From Labia minor (lineage: Eukaryota > Arthropoda > Insecta > Dermaptera > Spongiphoridae): a stretch of 64,000 nt of DNA. The stretch spans positions 92,448,538 through 92,512,537 of the forward strand of contig OY720344.1 of NCBI GenBank assembly GCA_963082975.1. Direction: 5' to 3'. Below, in pieces: positions 1 through 10,740 of this stretch (position 1 is the stretch's first letter; the number at the start of each line of letters is the position of its first letter). The notes beneath the pieces are model-generated. The model was not told where the DNA came from and made no database searches. It worked only from the letters and a program-made list of their open reading frames with translations. The translations under genes were made by a program, and so were the position numbers.

Positions 1-125
1 CAATATGGTTCTAAAAAAAGGTAAAATGTTTTTGCGATCACGATTTTTCAATATTGCTCCAAGTATCACCAAGTTATATTATTTCAAAAAAGTGCTCGAC
101 TATTGAAAAAGGTTGCCGACCCCTA
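1..125 (-). mobile_element. hAT MITE, cut by window edge
   Basis: Read on the minus strand this begins with AGGGGTCGGCAACCTTTTTC and then follows the element at 32,296-32,563 closely, including the segments on 'cttggtgatact' and 'gcaaaaacattttacc'. The shared terminal repeat CAGGGGTCGRCAACCT is a typical hAT end. Only one end lies in the window, so no target duplication can be checked here. It encodes nothing and is a non-autonomous copy. Confidence 0.75.
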
Positions 126-782
126 ATTTTGAGTACACAAACATAATTTTTGCTGCTACTTATGAAGTGTTCAATAAATAGATATTTGCCTAAAAAAGAA
201 AGAACTCCTTCCTCCTGGGTCTGAATGTCACCGTGACCAAGAAAATAAGATAAAAATTCAATGCTAATATGACTAAATAACGGTGAGTTTTATCCATAAA
301 AATTAAAACATGATTAAGAATAACTGATACTTATTCTGTTAGAATTGAAAAATTCGAAGAAAAATACAAAATTCTTCTTCTTTATTTAGAATTCAATCAA
401 CAGGTTTCTCCTGCTAAGTATAAGTACAAAATAATGCAAGTGGCCCAACGAAGGAGCCGTCTGAGATAGTTGCTATTTATATAAAATAACATCTGCAATC
501 TTCTTCACAGTTTCTCGGTTCAAACACTTGGAATCGTGCAATTTTTTTTAAGTTAATAATGTTTAACAGTAACGTTAAAAGCATTCAACATTGTCTTTCT
601 TAAAGTTGGATAAAATGAGCAGAGTATTACCGCTACAGTGAAGATATTTAATTTATAACATACCTACATACATCTTAAATATATAAACATGCATTATGCG
701 TTGGGTGTAAATTTGTAAAAATGGTAATTACTTTATTTTCCTTTGATTTATTTATTTATTTTTATATACTTTGTACACTTAA
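126..782. other. AT-rich non-coding DNA
   Basis: No reading frame, repeat family or recognisable site seen. Sequence is unstructured and AT-rich. Confidence 0.6.
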
Positions 783-794
783 ATATATATTATA

Positions 795-832
<38 letters not shown>
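783..832. repeat. (TA)n microsatellite
   Basis: Almost pure TA dinucleotide run with two early interruptions. Likely length-variable. Confidence 0.95.
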
Positions 833-835
<3 letters not shown>

Positions 836-899
836 AAAGAACTGATTTGATTGTTTTTTATTTTTTTATATTTATCGACTAGCAAATCTGGCAAAGAAT

Positions 900-1190
900 T
901 GTATACCTGGTTCGTGTAGTGGGAGCGGGGATGGTAATTTTAAAAAAATTTGGTGTCTATCAGGATGGTGTCGATGGCTGGAGTGCCAGCGGGCGAGGGT
1001 AATCGTGAATGAGGTTGGTTGGGGGTGAGTTGCCGTCAGAGGTGGAGTTGGGCAGATCTGTGGTTGACGTTTGAAAAATCACTCGGCAGCCACTCCCAGA
1101 AATCTACAACCTGGCCGACGCACACAAGGCGACCACAACCCATACCTAGCATCTGCCCGGAAGACACTCTGCAGGCCACTCGCTTTCGCA
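900..1190 (+). other. GC-richer island with candidate exon
   Basis: An isolated GC-richer block. A possible acceptor (tttggtgtctatcag) ends at 963 and is followed by an ATG at 965 in good context (A at -3, G at +4) reading MVSMAGVPAGEG. Donor-like sites follow at GAGG|GTAATC and GGG|GTGAGT. A second frame stays open from the acceptor to the second donor. Further on are two Runt/RUNX core sites, TGTGGTT at 1059 and ACCACA in the shared motif GACCACAACCC at 1131-1141. It could be a short exon or a regulatory element. No protein family was recognised. Confidence 0.3.
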
Positions 1191-1764
1191 TATATTAAAG
1201 CAAATCAAAATGATCAAATAGAGATACATTATATAAATATATACAAGTATTGTTGTGTAGAAATGTTAGGTAGAAATGCCGAAAGAGAAACATTAAATTG
1301 TATTTTATAAATATAAGAGTAATCATAAATCCATTCAAAATTAACGAGATATATTATTATATTCTATTTGACAGCTATTTTAAAGTTTATCATTCATATA
1401 AAATATTTGGAAAGCCTTTATGATCAACAAAATAACACTGAAATAATCTATCTGACTTAAATTTAATTATTCTTTTTTCAAATAGTTGAGTATGTTTAAT
1501 TAACAGTTAAATAAATAAATACAAATTAACAGCTGAATATATAAGCTGCTATGTCGTTTTAAGAGGATTCGTGATAAAGGAATGATTTTGTTTCGGTAAA
1601 CAAAAACTTTACATTCTCTCTGGTAATCGAGTTAAACTTAAGGAATCTACCCTCCCACGATATTCTTCAACCAATTATATTATATTATTGTACAAATAAA
1701 GTGTATTTTAATTTACCTATTTATTTTTATTCATATCGTATTATTTATTTTTTAAATAAGTTTA
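1191..1764. other. AT-rich non-coding DNA
   Basis: No feature recognised. Confidence 0.6.
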
Positions 1765-2040
1765 TATAATCTCTGGCTTATGAACGTTAAAGTCGGTTGC
1801 TACCTTGGTGGGGTAGAGGCATTGTATGATCAGTACCACAACTCTTCTCAACCTTTACATTGATTTTCTTGATTGAGACTGCTAATTCTTATTTCATGTA
1901 ATTTTACAATTTTCATCATGTGTCAATTATCGAACATATTCCAAGCAATAAAAAGAGAAATTCTCTTGCCAGGTTCATGGATCGAACCCGAAAGGATATG
2001 GTAGTAATTTGACACCAAATTTATTTAAAGTACCTATATA
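1765..2040 (-). mobile_element. tRNA-like SINE, family D copy 1
   Basis: On the minus strand a B-box-like GGGTTCGATCC is followed by a palindromic 'atgaacc' stretch, then 'ggcaagagaatttctct', and further on 'ggtactgatcatac', 'ccaaggtagcaaccgact'. The element at 51,133-51,425 has the same order of blocks (ggttcaaggccc, ggtaagagaatttctct, ataccactactctgc, gcagcaatcgactt). A pol III B box ahead of a conserved body fits a tRNA-derived SINE. The tail next to 1765 is shortened compared with the other copies. The A box is not clear. Confidence 0.5.
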
Positions 2041-2135
2041 TAAAACTTATTTTTAATTATAAAATAATTATAATATTCATTGATAATAATTAATATTCAG
2101 AAAATAAAACTAGAATAAAATATTTTTAAAAAAAT

Positions 2136-2706
2136 CTGGAGTGTCTCCACTCGACTACCCCGCATATTTGAATTGGATTAATTAACACACATATATTATA
2201 TATTTAAATTATATTAAATTATAAATTAAAATTAATAAATAGTATTTATTAAAACAGCGCGTGTTTGGCTCTTTGGTGATGGCACCACGTCACGTGCTGG
2301 CGCGTGATTTGCAGTGTTAAATTAATTCCGGTTAATTCAGCGATTCAAAGCTGAAACTCTATATATAGCAGTTTTATACAATTTTTAATCATGTGAAAAA
2401 CTAACAAACATATATCTTTATTTTTATGGTCAGTTTAGAGGAAAAAAATGAAAACGTGGCCCTCTTCCAGATGAGCTACATTTCTCAAACGTTGATAGAA
2501 AACTATGAATTTTGAATAATTCCCGTGTACCAAATTTCATGATTCTAGCTCAAACCATTTTTGCGTAATCTTGTCTACATACCCACAGACATTTTTCTCA
2601 ACCTTAGTGAAAATGACTCAGGCACCTGCAAAACGTATAAAAACATCAAAATCTCGACATCGAAAATTTTTATAATCGCAATACTATCTCTGTCGAGATA
2701 GTAAAA
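2136..2706 (-). mobile_element. HINE-like element, family A copy 1
   Basis: Non-autonomous Helentron-type element on the minus strand. The 5' end (at 2706) starts TTTTTACTATCTCGACAGAG. The 3' end (2136) shows GAGTGGAGACACTCCAG, a five-pair hairpin with loop GAGA, and next to it a degraded form of the ACTATCTCG motif. Internal landmarks shared by all copies are 'ctcaaaccgtttttgcgtaa' (here ...ccatttttg...), 'gcgattcaa-agctgaaa' and a GCGCGTG block. It has no coding capacity; movement would need a rolling-circle Rep/helicase supplied elsewhere. Confidence 0.8.
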
Positions 2707-2999
2707 ATAGACGTTCTTAAAATATAATTAAAATCTTTTAAACATTTAGATAACATTGGTTAAAAATTAGCCTAATATTCTGAATTCGGATTTAGAGAAG
2801 CCTTTGATGTTTCAAAAAAAAAAAATATTGTTTTCTAAATATACCAGCATATTCGATTCACTTGAGTCTTGGAAATAACAAGCAAATACTGCATCTGACA
2901 TAATTGAACCGACGATTCATCTCTGAAAGTCGAGATGTGTCCAGCGAACGGGGCACACAATACAAGGGGCTAATTAAAAATATGCCTGATAAAAGAAGG
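2707..2999. other. AT-rich non-coding DNA
   Basis: Nothing recognised apart from short homopolymers. Confidence 0.6.
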
Positions 3000-3310
3000 T
3001 GCTCGTGTAAAAGAGGAGGCTTTCGGGGGCTTTGTGCCCTTGAGAGGTGAACTTGCGTGCGGAGGAGCTGCAAACACTTTTCTTTTGCGAGGTGTCGTTC
3101 GCAGTGCTGCGTGATGACAGGCCGCGAAATGGAAATAGAAAAGAGGAAAACGGAAGGGAACAGATTGAAAATGCGATGAGACGTTGGGGCTTTGTAGAAA
3201 GAGAATTGACGGTGATCGTTGGCATATTAACACTCCAGACTACGTGTGTGCAGGTTGAGAGGTTGAGTGGGGATGGAAAACACCTTTCGATTCGAATCCC
3301 GCCATTTACA
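3000..3310 (+). other. GC-richer island, open frame of doubtful coding value
   Basis: Composition differs clearly from its flanks. The plus strand is open for 90 codons from about 3047, ending in TAG at 3317, with charged residues in the first half. No domain or family is recognisable and several overlapping minus-strand frames are also open, so coding is unproven. It may be a conserved non-coding element. Confidence 0.25.
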
Positions 3311-4750
3311 TCGTCTTAGTTATTTCCATGAAAGTTTAACCGAATATTCTATTGAAATGTGATTTTAATTACCCAACCAACTATGAAGTTAGGAGTCTTG
3401 TGCTTGCTCTTTGATTTAGCAAGAAATAGAAATGAAATGGTTTTTAAAAATTTTAAAATATAATTCTTATCAATTTTAGAATTATAAGTTTATCAATGAT
3501 ATAAAAGTATATATGTAATATTAAAATATGCTATATACTCCTATATAATCTATTTATCTTTAGTCGATACTGCATCGACTGTTTTTGAAACAAAAGTCAT
3601 ATTTCCCCTGCCGTTTGTTTCCTGAGCTCTATCTTCTCTCAATTTTAATATGTCTATCTACTTGATGTTTTCCTATATCAATTTCTTGTTAATTCTCGTT
3701 ATTATTAGAACCAACGATTTTATAATGTTTGTGGTTGTAATTCTTCCTCGTAATAAAATCAGGTCAATTCTCCTCAGACCCTAATTTTCAGATGGAATCT
3801 AATTTTCAAATACCTTGAATCATTCTCATCCTTCAAAGTCTTTGACTATGCTTCAAATTCTTATGTTATAACAGATAAATAATATTTTTATAAATATTAA
3901 TTTGATGAAATGACCATATTTATCACATAATAACAAACTCTAACCGATTCTAAATTTAATTTAAATTCTTATTGAATATTATTATCATTCTCTGTAAGTT
4001 TTTTGAACAACCAGCTTTGAGTGTGTATATTGTATTTAATAGTTGTATATTTATTAGTAATTATTATATTATTCATTTTATTAAATCAATGAAATACATT
4101 TCTAAAATCTATCTATATATATATATATATTTATCTCTATTTATATATATATATTATATTTTATTGTGAGCATATATAATTTATTTTAATCAATAAGGTT
4201 ATTCTACAAAATTAGTTCTTTACAAATGAGTAATTAAATGTTAATTATATATATATAAGAATTGTAAAAAACTTTTTCAACAAAAAAATTAATAATTACC
4301 TAGCCAACACCCATTATGAAGAAGGTTTTATTTACAAATTTTTAATGGAAATATTTAGTGAGAAAGGTATATATTATCCCTATTTTTGAGATAAACTATT
4401 TATGAAATTTAATTAATTGGAAGAGAGAATAGATGTCTATTTTAATTTCAACTAATATTCAAATTTTTAGCCCTTTATCTAAGTATAAATTAAAAAATCC
4501 AATCCATATGAGCGACCAAATGATCTATGTAAAACTGTTAGCGTAAATGAGCAAAAATAATGACCTAATTTCTATAAACCTCGTCTTAAATGTTAACATT
4601 GGTACTTAATTAATGAGAAAACTTGTTTAAAAACATCTTAACCATAAATAGACAGTTTGTAATGCCTTTAAATAGGATTATTAATTAATGGTTTTTCATT
4701 TTTGATAATAAAAGGAGATTTCCAATTGGTTTTTCCCGTCGGGTTCATTT
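3311..4750. other. AT-rich non-coding DNA
   Basis: No gene-like or repeat structure seen except TA-rich microsatellite stretches at about 4112-4153. Confidence 0.6.
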
Positions 4751-4769
4751 TCTTTCCCGATAATCAGCG

Positions 4770-5160
4770 CTCATTTGGATTTGATGTCTTCCCAATTGGA
4801 GTTCGTAACCTTCCGTGCAAAGCGGCTACACCCCTCCCCTTCCTACTCCTCCTCCCCCATTCCATCCCTTCGCCCTGAGCCGAACAATGATAAACGGGAG
4901 AGGAATAACAGCTGCAACTGGCATATATTCTTAGTTTTCAGATAATAAGCGAGAAAACTATAGATATATACAGAGCGAATCCCGGTATAATTGGCTAAAG
5001 AAATAATTTTAAATGGATTAAGACAATAGGGGCGCTAACGTAGGTGAAGGGAAATGAGAGGGTTTAATGCCCTCAGGGGCTGCATTCGTCGTCGGCCCTT
5101 TGTTTGTCCACGGACTTTGGACCCATTAAGGCATGCAAAAGGGTTGCCATCCACAACACT
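4770..5160. other. Two adjacent GC-richer islands
   Basis: 4790-4910 has a C-rich run (cccctcccctt, cctcctcccccattcc) followed by ACAATGATAA, a SOX-like core. 5025-5160 contains GGGGCGCTAACG and a short open frame on each strand without recognisable product. The blocks are unlike the surrounding AT-rich DNA and are not part of the repeat families identified here. Confidence 0.25.
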
Positions 5161-5277
5161 TTGCAAATTGGAAGTTATAGATTTGCCTTTATTTGTTCTC
5201 GACTTAAATCTAATAAGACGAGGTGTTCTGTTTTTCATTTTTTTTTTACCAATAATCTAAAATTAATTTATTATTTG

Positions 5278-5872
5278 TTTTTACTATTTCGCCAGAGATA
5301 TTGGGATCATGAAAATTTCCGATGTCGAGATTTTGATGTTTTTATACGTTTTGAAGGTCCCTTTATTTTCACTAAGGTTGAGAAAAATATCTGTATGTGT
5401 GTGTTTGTAGACAAAATTACGCAAAAACTGTTTGAGCTAGAATAATGAAATTTGGTACACTGGCATTATTCAAAATTCGTCGTTTTCTATCTAAACTTTT
5501 AAGTAATGTAGCTCTTTCGGAAGAGAATCATTACCAACCACGTTTTTTTTCTCTAAACTGACCGTAAAAATAAAAATATATGTTTGATAGTTTTTTCACA
5601 TTATTAAAAATTGTAAAAAAACTGCTATATATAGGATTTCAGCTTGATTGAATCCCTGAAAGTACCGAAATTAATTTCTTAACTCGTTGACTGAAAATCA
5701 CGCGCCAGCACGTGACGTGGTGCCATCAACAAAGAGCCAAACACGCGTTGGATAAATAAATAATATTTATTAATTTTATTTTATAATTTAATTAATTAAA
5801 TTTAATTTAAATATAATATATGTTAATTAATCCAATTCAAATTTGCGAGAAAGTCGAGTGGAGACACTCCTG
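5278..5872 (+). mobile_element. HINE-like element, family A copy 2
   Basis: Plus-strand copy. It starts TTTTTACTATTTCGCCAGAG and ends GAGTGGAGACACTCC, the terminal hairpin, preceded by the slightly degraded subterminal motif CGAGAAAGTCGAG. A short 'gtatgtgtgtgtttgtag' tract sits where other copies have longer TG repeats. The conserved 'ctgtttgagctagaataatg' block follows it. It has no coding capacity. Confidence 0.85.
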
Positions 5873-6685
5873 ATTTTTTATAATTGAGATAAAATATTTT
5901 TTTTGTTACTCATATAAATTAATACATCCATTATTTTTATTAATTAGTTAAAATATATAAGCTCCATTTTTTTGCTAAGTATTTTTTTAAAAATTGCAAT
6001 TGTATAGTTTAAGGAAACTCTCTTAAATACTCAGTTAAAATTGAAGGAATCTAAATAAAATATAATCAATAATAAAATTATTTAATTAATTTTTTTTTTG
6101 TTAAAAAGTAGAGCTCAGTTCGCTAAAATTTAAAATTATAAATGTTAATCAGAGCACTTCTAAAAATATAACTTACTTAGTCAAGTAAGTAAATAAGTAG
6201 AGATAACTAAAATTTTATTAGGATTTCTGAGTTGATTAATCAATAGAAAAAGATTAAAATTAATATGAAGTATGAAACGTAATGTATCATCAGTTATACT
6301 TTTAATAATTGATTGTATACAAATATGTAGTATTACTCTTCAAATAAGTCATTCAATCTTGATCTTGTAAACTTTTTTAGTTTAAATTATATTAATAAAA
6401 CTTTTCATCTTGAAATATAGGATAAATATCTTGGAGTTTATTTTTGAATTTTCGTTTTTTTCATTAATAAATTGTGTATAAAAATTATCCAATAAATACA
6501 ATTATATTTTGCATAGATGAATTTAAAAAAATAAAACCCATATATGTAAAATGATATAAATTAGTTTAAGTTTAGTTTTTTTAGTTAAATAAACTAATGA
6601 GATATATTTAAACAAATCTTAAATATCCTTACTTTTCATTATTGGTATACCATTTTCGTCATATTATCCTAAAAATACTAGTAAA
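5873..6685. other. AT-rich non-coding DNA
   Basis: No feature recognised. Confidence 0.6.
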
Positions 6686-6719
6686 CAATACCTCCCTTAC
6701 TATCGTCGGTCGGTAAAAA
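6686..6719 (-). mobile_element. Isolated 5' end of family C element
   Basis: The minus strand reads TTTTTACCGACCGACGATAG followed by 'taagggaggtattg', identical to the first bases of the full element at 7146. The rest of the element is absent. It faces the 7146 copy as an inverted repeat about 430 bp away. Confidence 0.75.
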
Positions 6720-7145
6720 CCCACATTGACGGGTGTTTTGAGGTTAAATTTTCTTATTGCATAAAAATATATTAATAACCAAATATAATGTATATACAAT
6801 TATCATTTTTTTTTGTGTAAAAATTTAATTCTAATTTTAAATTAATATATAAAAATAACAATAGTAAATAAAATGATATATTTTTTTATTTCAACATTGC
6901 TATCTTCAGACAGATTAATGATAAATGATATCATGAACTTACCTAAAATTACAAAGTATAAGTACTATATGTAGTAATATTATTACGATTCTGAATATAT
7001 TAAAAGATTTGAAGATATTGATTGAAACACAATTAATATAAAATTACAAAATTTACTAGATAAGAGGGCGAATAGTTTATTCAAAATTAGAAAAAACTAT
7101 TAACTAATTTTAAACATCTTTAAAATAATATTTTATACTTAATTT
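6720..7145. other. AT-rich spacer between inverted family C ends
   Basis: No coding frame or known repeat was found. It is bounded by two oppositely oriented 5' ends of the same element. Confidence 0.5.
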
Positions 7146-7270
7146 TTTTTTACCGACCGACGATAGTAAGGGAGGTATTGTTTTCACACCAAATTTCACA
7201 TGTGGAGATTTTTACATATCTCCACGAATCATGCATTTTCTAAACAGAAAAAAGTATTTTTAGCATGATG

Positions 7271-7330
7271 TCTGTCCGTCCGTCTGTCCGTCTGTCCGTC
7301 TGTCCGTCCGTCTGTCCGTCTGTCCGTCCG
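7271..7330 (+). repeat. TCTG/TCCG tetranucleotide array inside family C
   Basis: A run of about fifteen tetramers mixing TCTG and TCCG. The copy at 23,391 has a different order of the two units, so the array varies independently of the flanking element. Confidence 0.95.
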
Positions 7331-7605
7331 TATAGATGTGTACAGCCTGAACGTCTCAACCGATTTTGATGAAAATTGGTATATTTACTTAATGCATCAG
7401 TGGGATGAATTGATCAACTTTTGGTGCAAATCCGTGAACCGGAAGTGGTAGTATTAGCGATCGACGATAGGAAGGGAAGGGTTATTTTCACACCAAATTT
7501 CACATGAGGAGATTTTTTTATATATCACCACGAATCATGCACTTTGTATTGGTTTTATCCTCGGGAAAATCATATTTATTAGTTTTTTCTTGATTTAAAA
7601 TTATA

Positions 7606-7633
7606 TGACGTCATCCAGCCATTCATGACGTCA
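7606..7633. promoter_or_regulatory. Paired CRE/ATF palindromes in family C
   Basis: Two perfect TGACGTCA octamers start 20 bp apart, about two helical turns. The same pair with the same spacing is kept in the copy at 23,710-23,737. TGACGTCA is the consensus of CREB/ATF bZIP factors; function here is not shown. Confidence 0.5.
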
Positions 7634-7821
7634 CAGCCTGGTCTTACATATAAATATATACATATATTATAAATAAAATAAAATTAAAAATTTTTATGTT
7701 ATATGCCTATATGTTTTTTATTACATTAATAGATATATTAAAATTATTTGAAATTGTTTCTGTAGCTGGAAATTAATTTACTTCAAACCGTCGGTCGGTT
7801 CGGACCTGGCCACAGGTCAAC

Positions 7822-9483
7822 TTATTTAATTTAATTTTGTATTTATATTATTATAATTCAAAATTTTCATCAAGCTTATTATTATATGTATTTATCAAAT
7901 ATAAATACATATATATTTAGGTATATTATCTTACCATCATAATTATTAATAAATGTTCAGATAAGCTTCAAATTATATTTAAAAATTGAAATTAAATGAA
8001 ATGTTAATTGATAAAATAATATGAATACGTGTTTATATTTTACCTTTTAGTATAATAATAAATTAAAATTCAAAAGGTCTCTCTCTCTCTCATTTGTTAT
8101 TTTGAAATCATGAGATCAGGGTAAATCTCACAGAATAAACAGATGTAATGCATATTTAGGTGGATGCTTATCTGTATTTAAAGACTAATATATACATACA
8201 AGTATATAAAAAAATAAAATGGTTTATATGACAACCCTCATATGATTTTTCAATCTAATTAAAATTGTTGAATAAATATAATTTTGCTAAAATAATAATA
8301 ATTTATATTTAATATCTCTTTAGAGAGATTTTATAGCTGTCAAGAAATGATAAAATTTTAATTTATCGTTAATTTAAAAATTTATGAAATTTCTATAAAT
8401 ATTTTAGATAATTAAAAAATAAAAAAAAATTATTAATAATGAGATCCAAATCAGTGAATATTTGATTTAAGGGAGGATTAAAATGAATATGAAATTTTTA
8501 TTCCTTAAATATTTATTCATATATATATATATATGTAAAATAGATAAAAATAATTAATTAAATATCTTTAAAAATATGTATTTCGTATAATGAATTTATT
8601 ACAAATACAGATCAAATATACTTAATATTAAATGTGGTAAAAAATTTTTCACAAATTTTTTACTACTCACCCAGGATGGAGGGGTCAGAAACAATTTTGT
8701 CAATCTAAAAACAAAATGTATTTTTTATTCCGATTTTATAAAAATAAATAAATAAAATGTTAAATTTTTTTTTTTAAATAAAAAAAATTGGTTTAGAAAT
8801 GTAATTTTGGAGTTATTTATTCTACCATTTTACCAATTCAATTCACAGTGTAAATTATATAACTCATTTTTCTGAATGATTTTTTTGGTTTTGAATCATA
8901 TTTATATTAATATAAACTGCGAAATGATTAATCTGATCGATAATGTAGACTTATACAGAACAAAATCAACTGTAAAAGGATTTTTAAAATTAGAATAAAT
9001 TAGAATAATTTTTTTTTACTCGTTATTATTTGAAAACAGGAAGGGCAACTTTTTAGTTTTTAATTAGAAAATAATATAATTTTATTTATAAGAATATATT
9101 GCAAACAAAAAAATAAATAATCAGAAGAATATGAAAGATGATAAGATAATAAGTTTATTTTTAGTATTTTTAAAATTAAAACATCTGGGAATGCTAGGAA
9201 GCATTACTATCAACGAACTTTTATTCATATTTATCATAAAATTGCATAAATAATTCCAATTTATATGATCTTAATATATTGTGAGAATTAGATAAATAAT
9301 GTAGAGAGCAAAAATATTTAAAAATAGATATTTATTTAAATGAAATAAAATTATTTAATTTACAGAATGAAAATTAATTTTAATCAAAATAAGAAACAAT
9401 GTTTTTAAAATGTTTTCAAGATTTATAATTACAATATATAAATATAAATTTTAAATTTTAAATCTATATGTCTGTGTCTGTCG
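7822..9483. other. AT-rich non-coding DNA
   Basis: No gene or recognised repeat. A CT-rich tract (gtctctctctctctc) is at about 8078 and an AT microsatellite at about 8519-8535. Confidence 0.6.
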
Positions 9484-9712
9484 CCAAAAATTTTCGATTT
9501 TTTAAATTTTGATTTTGGATTCGAGAGTAGAGCTTAAAAAAGTGTAATGGTAAAGTGGTCTTGGTTTTTTAAATTTCGGTTGAGAACATGGTCAAATCGG
9601 CGGTCAAAGTTGATAATTTCCCATATATTATAACCAATACCACTTTACATTTACACTTTTTTAAGCTCTACTCGAATCAAAAATCAAAATTTAAAAAATC
9701 GAAAATTTTTGG
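9484..9712. mobile_element. Foldback MITE with ~76-bp inverted arms
   Basis: The arms 9484-9559 and 9637-9712 are near-perfect inverted repeats (ccaaaaattttcgatttttt ... outward to gtaaagtggt), separated by about 77 bp. The left arm has a few extra or changed bases. There is no coding capacity. Such hairpin-forming units are usually non-autonomous DNA transposons, but target duplications were not clear, so the class is open. Confidence 0.7.
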
Positions 9713-9898
9713 AGATAGATTTATAAACGAAGTTCGTTGAAAATTAAAATTTTTAAACAACATTCTTGAAATTATTAGTTAATAAATGCTCTTCTTCCTT
9801 TATTATTTCTAAGTGTGGTTAAATAAAAGTCTCGTTTAAAGGGCGGTTTGCTAAACATTCTCATCCCAATAAAGATGTTTTATTTAATGTTATTTCAG

Positions 9899-9987
9899 AA
9901 AGCAGAAGCGAAATGAATGAGGACCTAGAAAGAGCAATTGGTTTCTCGACGAAAACCAAACTTTGCCTTTCTCTTTATCTAATCTAA
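9899..9987 (+). CDS. Candidate terminal exon, unknown product
   Basis: A strong acceptor (gttttatttaatgttatttcag, AG at 9897-9898) is followed by a frame that reads SRSEMNEDLERAIGFSTKTK and ends at TAA 9985-9987. The polypyrimidine tract and acidic/basic composition look exon-like, but 28 codons is short enough for chance in this DNA. An alternative is a first exon starting at the ATG at 9913. No family was recognised. Confidence 0.25.
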
Positions 9988-10740
9988 CAAACTTGTCTCG
10001 AACACGCTTTGTTATTTTTTTCTTTTACATTATAATATGTATTTTTTTTTTACAAATTTATACAATATTCATTAAAATTCAATGTAATTCTCTTTTTATA
10101 TGTATTAAAATAATATTTATTTATATCAATAAACCAGATTATAATAATTAATTATATACTATTTCATTTGGGATAGAGGGAGGAATCCATCAGTTTAGTT
10201 TTAGAATTTGATTTTTTTTATTTTTTTTTTTTATTCAATGGGTGTTATTAATAAAAACTTGGATTTTTATTGGAACAATATAATCCAGATATCCTGACAT
10301 GTGTTCCTGACTTCTACTTTACTACTGAATTAAAAAAAAAACCCGTTTGTATTGTCAGTATTTTACTAATACATAATTTTGTACTTTACATATATTATTT
10401 CGAGATATATATTTCTTTGAGCTCTTCTGTATCGTCTTTAAAATCATTTTCTTTTGGCATTTGAAAAAATCTTTAAGTCTAATCTAAAACATAGCAAAGT
10501 AAATTCCTCCTAAATGTGTGTGATAAAAAGAAATTATAAAATAAAACTGAATATTTTTCCTTTGACTATTCTAAGAATGTTTTGAAATTATTAAGAGTAA
10601 AATTCATTACCAAGGAAATAACTTTGAAGATTGTCTAAATATTGAATATTTTCTTTAACATTTTGATCTTAAGAAATACCTACAATAATACCCTTTAATG
10701 AAATAATATAGATTCAATTATAAATTCTTTTTAAAACATA
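9988..10740. other. AT-rich non-coding DNA
   Basis: Nothing recognised; open frames here are lysine/isoleucine/phenylalanine-rich chance frames. Confidence 0.6.

Larger units (their letters stand above)
7146..7821 (+). mobile_element. HINE-like element, family C copy 1
   Basis: The 5' end is TTTTTTACCGACCGACG. Its inverted copy CGTCGGTCGGT lies just inside the 3' end and is followed by the hairpin ACCTGGCCACAGGT and CAACTTA. This asymmetric arrangement plus a central microsatellite is the Helentron/INE-1 pattern. Internally the first block (7157-7240) recurs as a diverged direct repeat at 7461-7547. Two perfect CRE palindromes TGACGTCA sit at 7606 and 7626. No coding capacity. Confidence 0.85.

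Noticed and set aside
3972..4169. 65-codon frame rich in Ile/Tyr
   Set aside because: Produced by TA-rich repeats; no coding signature.
5104..5445. 113-codon plus frame
   Set aside because: Runs from unique sequence into family A copy 2 without any family match.
7271..7330. CRISPR-like or satellite array
   Set aside because: Plain tetranucleotide microsatellite inside a transposon; no spacers.
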